Source: Rhizobium sp. Q54 (GTDB lineage Bacteria > Pseudomonadota > Alphaproteobacteria > UBA2966 > CAIVPW01). Taken from it: a stretch of 45,706 bases of DNA. Below are positions 8,597 through 14,977 of this stretch, piece by piece. Position numbers and translations under genes: made by a program. How positions within the stretch are numbered: the stretch's first letter is position 1; the number at the start of each line of letters is the position of its first letter. Where the stretch lies: NCBI GenBank assembly GCA_945904955.1, contig CAMDPO010000018.1, forward strand, positions 1-45,706, given 5' to 3'. Below the pieces are notes generated by a model that saw only the letters and a program-made list of their open reading frames with translations, ran no database searches and was not told the DNA's origin.

Positions 8597-10332
8597 GTGC
8601 CGACCTCGGCGAGGCCGACCTGGCGCGCACCATCGGCGCCGATACGGTAGACGACGTGGGCGTCGGCGACCGCCGACGGACGGTGCGCGATGACCAGAAC
8701 GGTGGCGTCCGCCGCGAGCGAGCGGATCGAGTCGCGCACGAGCGCCTCGGACTCGGGATCGAGGGCGCTGGTCGCCTCGTCAAACACATAGACGGCAGGC
8801 TTCCGCAAGATGACGCGGGCCAGCGCGAGGCGCTGGCGCTCGCCGCCCGACAGGGTCGCGCCGCGGTCGCCCACCACGGTGTCGTAGCCCTGCGGCAGGC
8901 GTTCGATGAAGCTGTCAGCGTGCGCGGCGCGCGCTGCGGCCTGGATGGCGGCGTCATCGGCGCCGGGCACGCCGAAGCGGATGGTGTCGCGCACGCTGGC
9001 GTTGAAGATCATCGGCTCCTGGCTGACGTAGCCGATGCCGGCGCGCAGCGACGAGAGACTGAACTCCTCGATGGCGTGCGAGCCGAGGCGGATGCTGCCC
9101 GCCTGGGGCGAGAGCAGGCCGAGCAGCAGGTCAGCGATGGTTGACTTGCCGCTGCCGGAGGGGCCGATCAGCGCGGTGATGCGGTTGCGCGGGATGGTCA
9201 GGTTGACGCCGCGCAACACGTCGCGGCCAGGTTCGTAGGCGAACGTGACGCCGCGGAAGGCGATGTCGCCGTCGAGCCCGGCGAACGGCACGCCGTTGGT
9301 ACGCTCGCGCACGGGCGCGTCCTGCAACGTCGCGTCGACGAGCTGCAGCGACGGCAAGTAGGAGATGAGCTTCATGCGCTGGGTGAGCAGCATCATGAAG
9401 TTCGTCATCAGGCGCTGGCTGACGAACAGGAAGAATCCGAGCGAGGCCGCGAACGTCGCAGGCTCGAGGCCCAAGACGTTCTTCAATGCGATGAGGGCGA
9501 TGACCAGGACGAAGATCACCATGAACTCGCTGGTCTGCACGGGCAACTCGCGCGAGGCACGGAACAGCGCCTCCTCGCGGGTGTGCCGCTTGAGGCGCAG
9601 CCCGAGTTGGTCGCGCACCCGCGCCATGGCGCCGAACAGACGCACCTCGAGGCCGCCGGCGATGGCTTCGGCGCCGAGCGCGTTCACCTCTTGGTGCAGC
9701 TCCTGGTGCAAGCGGCCGAAGCGCATGGCGTAGCGGAAGCTCCACCGGCGCGAGAAATAGAACAGGCTGCCGGCGCTGAGGGCGACGGCAAACGTCGCCG
9801 CCCAGCTGGTCAGCAGCAGCACGCCGGTCAGCACCAACGCCATGATGGCGCGGTTGACCGTCTCGAGCAGCAGCGCCATGCCGCGCGCCGCGCGGTAGGG
9901 CTCGATGGTCAGGTTGTGGATGAGCTCGCCCTGCTTCTCGCGCTGCATGGCGTCGAAGCGCGCCGTCATGTAGTGCTCGAAGATGCGCGTCGACCAGCCG
10001 TCGCGCAGGCTGAGCGCGAAGTAGTCGCTGAGCGCGTGGGTGGCGGTGAGCAGCAGGCCTTTGACCAGGAAGGCCGCCGCCAGGATCGCCAGGATCGCCT
10101 CCAGCTCGAAGCCCGCCGGCATCATGCCGCGGAAGGCTTCGAGCCACTCGGCGAAGCGGCCGGCGCCGACCGGGATGCCGGCGAGCGTCGAGATCAGCGG
10201 CAGCACCATGGAAACGCCGACCGTCTCGGCGAACGCGGCCAAGAACATGAGGGCGAGCAAGAATCCGGCAAAGCCAATGCGATCGCCAAGCAGCCGGCGC
10301 AGGATGCGCGACCGCCGCACGAGGGTGCTCAT
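8593..10332 (-). CDS. ABC transporter, fused permease and ATPase (MsbA/PglK-like)
   Basis: A 579-residue half-transporter. Roughly residues 1-330 form the membrane domain with several hydrophobic spans. The ATPase follows, with Walker A GPSGSGKST near 388-396, a Q-loop segment GYVSQEPMIF, the signature LSGGERQRLALARV near 490-503 and Walker B running into DEATSALDPES. Proteins of this layout flip lipid-linked sugars or lipid A across the inner membrane. As the first structural gene after the regulators, it most likely flips or exports the lipid-linked glycan. The substrate is inferred from context. Confidence 0.88.
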   Translation of the reverse strand: MSTLVRRSRILRRLLGDRIGFAGFLLALMFLAAFAETVGVSMVLPLISTLAGIPVGAGRFAEWLEAFRGMMPAGFELEAILAILAAAFLVKGLLLTATHALSDYFALSLRDGWSTRIFEHYMTARFDAMQREKQGELIHNLTIEPYRAARGMALLLETVNRAIMALVLTGVLLLTSWAATFAVALSAGSLFYFSRRWSFRYAMRFGRLHQELHQEVNALGAEAIAGGLEVRLFGAMARVRDQLGLRLKRHTREEALFRASRELPVQTSEFMVIFVLVIALIALKNVLGLEPATFAASLGFFLFVSQRLMTNFMMLLTQRMKLISYLPSLQLVDATLQDAPVRERTNGVPFAGLDGDIAFRGVTFAYEPGRDVLRGVNLTIPRNRITALIGPSGSGKSTIADLLLGLLSPQAGSIRLGSHAIEEFSLSSLRAGIGYVSQEPMIFNASVRDTIRFGVPGADDAAIQAAARAAHADSFIERLPQGYDTVVGDRGATLSGGERQRLALARVILRKPAVYVFDEATSALDPESEALVRDSIRSLAADATVLVIAHRPSAVADAHVVYRIGADGARQVGLAEVGT

Positions 10333-10341
10333 CGGCGGGGC

Positions 10342-10854
10342 CTAGCGGTCGGCAGCGCGCAACGTCCGCGCGTTGACGACGGCGCGCACGTCGCGGCCGA
10401 GGAGAGAGAGCAGGATGATGACGCGCTCGGCGTCGACGCGCGCCTGGAACAGGCCGACCTGCTCGCACATCGCACCGTCCTCGATGCGCACGCGCTGGCC
10501 GGGCAGGAAGCGCGACGCGGCGCCCTGGCCGTTGTCCAGGTCGACGAGGCCGTCGTCGCCTTCGCGCGCCCGCAACTCGGCGATGACAGCATCGGGCACG
10601 ACGGACGGCTGCTCACCGAAGCGCACCAGGCTGACGATGCCGGGCGCGAAGGCGACACCACGCGAGCTGCGTCCCTGGTCGGCCTGCACGAACAGGTAGC
10701 GCGGGAACAGCGGCGCCTCGACCCAGGTGGTGCGGCGGGCGTGGCGGCGGCGCTTGTGGTAGCGCGGCAGATAGACTTCGAAGCCGCGCTCCCACAGGTT
10801 GGAGCGGGCCCATACTTCGGCGTCGGGCTTGGTGTAGGCGCAATACCACTGCAT
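10342..10854 (-). CDS. NusG-family antitermination factor (RfaH-like specialised paralogue)
   Basis: A 170-residue NusG-N-domain protein that begins with the typical WYCAYTKPDAEVWARSNL helix-strand. PLFPRYLFVQ is the core strand, and FLPGQRVRIEDG near residue 110 starts a KOW-like C-terminal domain. Specialised NusG paralogues such as RfaH, UpxY and LoaP ride RNA polymerase through long polysaccharide operons and suppress termination. Its place near the head of an operon of more than 11 kb fits that role. The ATG at 10854 lies five bases beyond the regulator's stop. It is probably operon-specific, because a housekeeping NusG would be beside secE or rplK, which are absent. Confidence 0.86.
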   Translation of the reverse strand: MQWYCAYTKPDAEVWARSNLWERGFEVYLPRYHKRRRHARRTTWVEAPLFPRYLFVQADQGRSSRGVAFAPGIVSLVRFGEQPSVVPDAVIAELRAREGDDGLVDLDNGQGAASRFLPGQRVRIEDGAMCEQVGLFQARVDAERVIILLSLLGRDVRAVVNARTLRAADR

Positions 10855-10859
10855 CGCGA

Positions 10860-11546
10860 CTACTCTTGCACCACGCGCGCGCGGGGCGACAACCCGGCGC
10901 GCACTTTCAACAATGCCGGCACCAGCACGCGCTCGGCGGCGATCTCGCGGATGAGGGCGTCGTAGGCGGCCTGTGGACGCTGCAACTCGGCGAACAGGAC
11001 GCCATCGACGGGCGCGAGCTCGGCCAGGGTGGCGTGCACCGGGACCTGCAGGAAGCGCTGGCCGGCGGCCTTGGGCGCCACCGCACCGATGACCGTGAGC
11101 GGCTGGCCCATGGCGCACAGCAGCGCGATCTCGGCGATGTCGCCGACACCGAACAGGACGACACGCTGCCAGCGCCGCGCCACCGCGACGGCGAGCAGCT
11201 CGTCGCACTGCTGGCGGGCGCGGCGATAGAGGCCGAACGACGAGGTGAGGAAGCGCGCGGTGAGGCGGCTCTTCTCGGCGAAACCCTTGGGCGTGAGATA
11301 GTAGGCGTAGCGATTGGCGGGGGCCTGCGAGACCTTGACGAGGCCGCGGCGCACGCAGCGCCGGATGTAGGCGTTGGTGAGGCCGAGGGCGATGCCGAGC
11401 TCGGACGCGATCGAGCGCTGGGAGATGGACGCGTTGTCGTGCACTGCGTCGAGGACGCCGAGGGTGATGGCGTCCCCATCGGCCGATTGGGCCGGCGTAT
11501 CGTCCTGATCGCGGCTGCGACGCCGCCGTGTCGCTTCGACGGGCAA
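10860..11546 (-). CDS. Winged-helix regulator with C-terminal Rossmann-like domain
   Basis: A 228-residue protein with a basic N terminus. A winged-helix DNA-binding domain lies at about residues 25-90 (ISQRSIASELGIALGLTNAYI is the helix-turn-helix, followed by a basic wing and YYLTPKGF). A linker follows, then an alpha/beta domain starting RVVLFGVGDIAEIALLCA, whose G-x-G-x-x-A pattern resembles a dinucleotide-binding fold. It may sense a nucleotide-sugar or redox cofactor. The start appears to be TTG at 11546 with GAGG upstream. As the first gene it probably controls the whole operon, likely from the inverted repeats between it and exoD. The ligand is unknown. Confidence 0.78.
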   Translation of the reverse strand: MPVEATRRRRSRDQDDTPAQSADGDAITLGVLDAVHDNASISQRSIASELGIALGLTNAYIRRCVRRGLVKVSQAPANRYAYYLTPKGFAEKSRLTARFLTSSFGLYRRARQQCDELLAVAVARRWQRVVLFGVGDIAEIALLCAMGQPLTVIGAVAPKAAGQRFLQVPVHATLAELAPVDGVLFAELQRPQAAYDALIREIAAERVLVPALLKVRAGLSPRARVVQE

Positions 11547-11618
11547 GTGCGCCTCGCCTCCCCCAATGACCCGATTCCGGGAACTAAGGCCCTCCCCAGG
11601 GCGCCTGGCGTTCGCGGC

Positions 11619-11648
11619 GTGAACACTAGGCCGTTCACAGAATGAACG
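11619..11648. promoter_or_regulatory. Candidate operator made of three GTGAAC-type half-sites
   Basis: Between the divergent regulator and exoD genes, GTGAAC (11619-11624) and GTTCAC (11633-11638) form an inverted pair eight bases apart. CGTTCA (11632-11637) and TGAACG (11643-11648) form a second, overlapping inverted pair five bases apart. The overlapping arrangement looks like a dimer-binding operator for a winged-helix protein, and the adjacent regulator is the obvious candidate. This is inference from symmetry and position. Confidence 0.4.
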
Positions 11649-11660
11649 TCAAGGATCGGG

Positions 11661-11685
11661 GGTAGTGTCCTAATAGGACACTACC
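11661..11685. promoter_or_regulatory. Perfect 10-bp inverted repeat in the glycan-operon leader
   Basis: Arms GGTAGTGTCC (11661-11670) and GGACACTACC (11676-11685) are perfect complements around a TAATA spacer. It can be an operator or a hairpin in the transcript. Read on the minus strand, the entry arm is CGGTAGTGT, one base from the CGGTAGCGT core of the RfaH ops/JUMPstart element as I recall it. No U-tract follows on either strand, so a terminator is unlikely. Confidence 0.5.
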
Positions 11686-11799
11686 GGATCGGGGCCTGGC
11701 TGGCTCCTGAGGACGACGGCGTCGGACCGCCCTATTCCACTCACCCTGCGGCTTTGAATTGCGTAGGTGAGGGCGCCGCCCATATATGTGCGCGTGCCA

Positions 11800-12429
11800 A
11801 TGAGACTTCGCCGCCGCAATCGCCCGCCCCGGACCGTCGAAAGTCCGGCCGCGGCGCTCAGAATGCTTCTCGAGCGCCCGGCGGAAGAGCCGATCACCGT
11901 AGGGGACATCGTCCACGGGCTGGGCGGGCGCTCGTTCGGCGTCCTGCTGTTCGTCTGGGCGGGGTTGAGCCTGATCCCGGCGTTCGTGCCGGGCATGTCG
12001 ACCATCCTCGGCCTGCCGCTCTTGTTCCTGTCGTGGCAGCTGGCGTGGGGCTTCCCGGAGCCGTGGATCCCCAAGCGTCTGGCCAAGCGGACGATTGCGC
12101 GGAGCCAGGTCGAGCGCCTGGCCGAGTGGGCCCAGCGCTCGCGGGCCATCGAGCGAATGCTGAAGCCACGGCTGCTGGTGCTGGTCACCGGGGCTGGCCA
12201 GCGCTTCATGGGCGTCGTCGCCCTGCTCATGTCGGTCCTGTTCGTGCTGCCGATCCCGGCCGGCAACTGGCTGCCCGGTATCGCCATCGCCGTCATCGCC
12301 CTGGCGGTCGCGCGCCGCGACGGCGCCGCGGCCATCGTCGGGCTGGTCCTCGCGGTCGCCGCGGGCGGCCTGGTGTACGCGCTGGGCTTCGCCGGAGTGG
12401 CGGCCTTCAAGAACATCTTCGGCGCCTAG
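11800..12429 (+). CDS. exoD: ExoD family exopolysaccharide-synthesis protein
   Basis: About 209 residues with four hydrophobic segments. The conserved ExoD pattern is present: GDIVHGLGGRSFGVLLFVWAG early, then PAFVPGMSTILGLPLL, WGFPEPWIPK and a PAGNWLPG loop. ExoD was named in Sinorhizobium, where it affects exopolysaccharide production and alkali tolerance; its biochemistry is unclear. A GTG eleven codons upstream (11767) is an alternative start. It is divergent from the glycan operon and shares its upstream region, which suggests common control. It ends back to back with the MFS gene. Confidence 0.86.
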   Translation: MRLRRRNRPPRTVESPAAALRMLLERPAEEPITVGDIVHGLGGRSFGVLLFVWAGLSLIPAFVPGMSTILGLPLLFLSWQLAWGFPEPWIPKRLAKRTIARSQVERLAEWAQRSRAIERMLKPRLLVLVTGAGQRFMGVVALLMSVLFVLPIPAGNWLPGIAIAVIALAVARRDGAAAIVGLVLAVAAGGLVYALGFAGVAAFKNIFGA

Positions 12430-13716
12430 CTAGGTCGCCGCGGCCTGGGCCGACGCGGCCGGCGGCGGCACCTCGGCGGTCTCGAGGGCGCGCATCTCGG
12501 TGCGCGACCACCGCGCCAGCACCAGCGCGCCAGCGAGCAGCAGGATCGAGCCGAGCAGCAGCGGCGGCTTGAGGCCGACGTAGTCGGAGGCCGAGCCCAT
12601 CGCCAAGGCCCCTGCCGCCGGCACGCCGCGCAGGATCATGCCCCAGATGCTGAGGACGCGGCCGCGCACGTGGGACGGCACGCCGGTCTGGACGAGGGTC
12701 TGGGTACTGACGCTGATCGCCACCGCGGCGAAGCCGGCGAAGACGAGGGCGACGGCGCCGACCCAGAGCAGGTCGGTCGCCACGAAGACGAGGCCCGAGA
12801 GCGCCAGCATCACCGAGCAGGTGGCCGCGATGCCCGCCGAGCCGAGCGCCGTGGCGCGCTGGGCCAGCCACAGGCCGCCGACGAGGGCGCCCAAGCCGAC
12901 GGCAGACGTGAGCGTGGCGAGGCCGGCGGCGCCGCTTTGGAAGACGTGGTCGGCGAAGCCCGGCAAGAGCTCGGCCACCGGCCGCACCAGGAACGAGGTT
13001 GCCGCCATGAGCAGCAGCACCGCGGCAATGCCGGTGTGGTTCACGGCATAGGCGATGCCCTGCCCCACCTGCCGGAAGACGCCCTCGCCATTGGTGGCGC
13101 GCGCCGGCTGGCGCGGCAGATCGAGCAGCAGCAGCGCGACGATGAAGGCGACGAAGGTCAGCGCGTTGAACAGAAAGGCCCAGCTGACGTCGTGGGCGGA
13201 GATCATGTAGCCGGCGACGGCGGGGCCGACGAAGCGCGCCAGGTTGAAATTGACGGCGTGGATGGCGACGGCGCCGCCGACGTCGGCCGGGCGTACCAAC
13301 GAGGGCACCAGCGACAGGCGCGCCGGCTGGCCGAGGGCGACGACGACGCCGATGAACAGCGTCAGCAGGAACAGCCACTCGATGGTGATGAGTCCCATCC
13401 AGGTCATGCCCCACAGCACCGTGGCCTGGCCGAGCTGCAGGACCTGGTTGACCAGGAGGATGCGGCGGCGGTCGAAGCGATCGGCGAGCACGCCGCCGAA
13501 CAGGCCGACGACCAGCACCGGGAAGAGGTCGGCGAAGGCGACGGCGCCGAGCCAGAAGCCGGAATGGGTGAGCTCCCACGCCAGCCAGCCGACGCCCAGG
13601 CGCTGGACCCACAGGCCGACCAGCGACACCCAGGCACCGGCCGAGTAGATGGCATAGTTGCGGTTGGAGAAGACGCGGACGATGCCGGAGAGGTCGTAGA
13701 GCGGAGGTGCGGCCAT
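12430..13716 (-). CDS. Major facilitator superfamily transporter (EntS/MFS_3-like)
   Basis: A 428-residue membrane protein with about 10-12 predicted spans. The MFS loop motif GGVLADRFDRRRIL follows the second span, and HVRGRVLSIWGMI is the matching feature in the second half. The N terminus, VFSNRNYAIYSAGAWVS, is typical of the MFS_3 group that includes enterobactin and drug exporters. A Pro/Ala-rich cytoplasmic tail ends the protein. The ATG at 13716 gives the family's usual length; longer upstream readings are Arg-rich and implausible. Its stop abuts that of exoD. The substrate is unknown. Confidence 0.88.
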   Translation of the reverse strand: MAAPPLYDLSGIVRVFSNRNYAIYSAGAWVSLVGLWVQRLGVGWLAWELTHSGFWLGAVAFADLFPVLVVGLFGGVLADRFDRRRILLVNQVLQLGQATVLWGMTWMGLITIEWLFLLTLFIGVVVALGQPARLSLVPSLVRPADVGGAVAIHAVNFNLARFVGPAVAGYMISAHDVSWAFLFNALTFVAFIVALLLLDLPRQPARATNGEGVFRQVGQGIAYAVNHTGIAAVLLLMAATSFLVRPVAELLPGFADHVFQSGAAGLATLTSAVGLGALVGGLWLAQRATALGSAGIAATCSVMLALSGLVFVATDLLWVGAVALVFAGFAAVAISVSTQTLVQTGVPSHVRGRVLSIWGMILRGVPAAGALAMGSASDYVGLKPPLLLGSILLLAGALVLARWSRTEMRALETAEVPPPAASAQAAAT

Positions 13717-13737
13717 CGTGTGGGGGGTGGGGCGGCC

Positions 13738-13759
13738 CTTCGACAGGCTCAGGGTGAGG
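13738..13759 (+). repeat. Short dispersed palindromic repeat, copy 1
   Basis: A 22-base element beginning CTTCGACAGGCTCAG and ending GTGAGG, upstream of the MFS gene. A close relative lies 90 bases downstream in the same orientation. Elements of this CTTCGACA-CTCAG-TGAGG type are widespread extragenic repeats in proteobacterial genomes. Confidence 0.6.
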
Positions 13760-13827
13760 GGCGGGCGATCCGGCGTTTGGCTATAGTTGCGGATATAGCG
13801 TCTGGGGACAGTGTGGAACAGGGCGTG

Positions 13828-13849
13828 CTTCGACAAGCTCAGCATGAGG
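13828..13849 (+). repeat. Short dispersed palindromic repeat, copy 2
   Basis: Second copy, beginning CTTCGACAAGCTCAG and ending ATGAGG, with only a few mismatches to copy 1. It lies just before, or inside the extreme 5' end of, the lipoprotein gene depending on which start codon is used. Confidence 0.6.
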
Positions 13850-13875
13850 ACTCGGGGAGCGCCTCGGGTTGGCGC

Positions 13876-14478
13876 TTGACCAAGGTGCTGGTGACGGCGG
13901 CGCTCGGGTTGCTGGTGCTGTCGGCGTGCTACATCCCGACGCGCTTCAACGCGCAGATCACGGTCAACGCCGCCGGCGACTGGACCATGGTCTATACGGG
14001 CGTGCTCACCTATGGCGCGCTGGCGCCGGGGCTGATGCCGGATCGTCCGACGGCGGCGCAGCTGGCCGAGCGGGTGCGCAACGTCACGGCCGACCTGCGG
14101 CGCGACCCGGGTTTCCGCGATCTCGAGTACCTCGGCAACGGCGCGTTCCAGGTCGACTACGAAAAATCGGGCAACATCTACCGGCAGCCCGGCATCACCT
14201 TCGTGCGCACCGATAGCCGGGTGCTGCAGATCCAGTACGTGGGCACCAAAGAAGAGATCACCGTGCGCGGCAACACCGTGCCGACCGCCCAACGCCAGTG
14301 GGTGCGGGACGCCGGCCTCGACATGCAGGGCGACCTGCGCGTCATCACCGAGCTGCCGGTGGTCGACCACAACGCCACCGCGACGGGGCCGGGGCCGAAC
14401 GGCACGACGATTTATCTCTGGCAGATTCGCGGCGTGGACGCCCAGGCGCCGCGGCTGGTGGCGAGCACCGCGCGGTAG
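13876..14478 (+). CDS. Small lipoprotein of unknown function
   Basis: About 200 residues with a lipoprotein signal: a short basic start (MTKVLVTAA), a hydrophobic run and the lipobox LSAC, so the mature protein should be anchored through that cysteine. The rest is mostly polar with beta-rich stretches (FNAQITVNAAGDWTMVYTG, VLQIQYVG). I recognise no family. The start is uncertain. TTG at 13876 gives a compact signal peptide but has no close Shine-Dalgarno. GTG at 13813 has GGGGA nearby but adds about 20 polar residues that come from the dispersed repeat. Confidence 0.7.
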   Translation: MTKVLVTAALGLLVLSACYIPTRFNAQITVNAAGDWTMVYTGVLTYGALAPGLMPDRPTAAQLAERVRNVTADLRRDPGFRDLEYLGNGAFQVDYEKSGNIYRQPGITFVRTDSRVLQIQYVGTKEEITVRGNTVPTAQRQWVRDAGLDMQGDLRVITELPVVDHNATATGPGPNGTTIYLWQIRGVDAQAPRLVASTAR

Positions 14479-14676
14479 CGCCGTCCCACGCGCCACCGCG
14501 GCGGCGAAATTCGATTCGGAACTATGGCGGATATGGGCCGATATGGGTGCGGCGGTGTCTCGCCGCGGGGCGTGGCCGCGTACTTTGCGCGGGACTACGC
14601 GGCGCAGGGCGGCACCGGGGCGCACGGCGGCGTCTCACCGTAATTACGTAGAAAATACGTTGCCTCACGCCTGCCT

Positions 14677-14862
14677 CTAGCCGACCGCGACCCAGCGGCG
14701 GCGGACCCCGCGAAAGAAGGTCGGGACGGACGGAGCGGAGGCGCGGGTCTCAAGCGGCGACTGCGGAACAAGTTGCGATTCGGGCGCAGCGCGGGCGACG
14801 GGCGCCGGCACGGTCACCGTGGCAGACGCGGGGCGAGGTGTCTCGACGTGGAACGGGACCAT
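14677..14862 (-). CDS. Possible small protein, low complexity
   Basis: A 61-residue frame from an ATG at 14862 with AAGG nine bases upstream. The product is rich in Pro, Val, Ala and Ser (PRPASATVTVPAPVARAAPES) and ends in a basic FFRGVRRRW segment. No family is recognised. It lies alone, divergent from the restriction gene. A chance frame in GC-rich DNA is quite possible; an in-frame TTG at 14901 would lengthen it by 13 codons. Confidence 0.25.
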   Translation of the reverse strand: MVPFHVETPRPASATVTVPAPVARAAPESQLVPQSPLETRASAPSVPTFFRGVRRRWVAVG

Positions 14863-14902
14863 GGTTCGCAGCCTTGGTTTCGATTCAGCGTCACTATACA
14901 AG

Positions 14903-14925
14903 ATGTGTTGGAGATGTCAACACAT
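14903..14925. promoter_or_regulatory. Inverted repeat in the restriction-gene promoter region
   Basis: ATGTGTTG (14903-14910) and CAACACAT (14918-14925) are perfect eight-base arms around a seven-base spacer, in the most AT-rich patch of the neighbourhood and 53 bases upstream of the res start. A TATACA box lies just before it (14895-14900). The layout suits an operator controlling the restriction-modification/toxin operon; the two HTH proteins encoded downstream are candidate binders. Confidence 0.42.
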
Positions 14926-14977
14926 TTCGTATTCACGAGGGCGTGTAAGCTGCGATCACGGGAGGGGACGCGGGGGC

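Larger units (their letters stand above)
14479..14977. other. Intergenic stretch before the restriction island
   Basis: Nearly 500 bases without a convincing gene. It holds a possible 61-codon minus-strand frame (14677-14862), a small ACGTA/TACGT inverted repeat at 14646-14660 that could mark the end of the lipoprotein transcript, and a visibly more AT-rich patch from about 14885 to 14940 with an eight-base inverted repeat. The AT-rich patch is the likely promoter of the restriction operon and may be one edge of the acquired island. Confidence 0.5.

Noticed and set aside
12670-13875. An upstream extension of the lipoprotein frame reaching back through the MFS gene
   Set aside because: It is antisense to a clear MFS transporter, and the lipoprotein signal peptide begins only near 13876.
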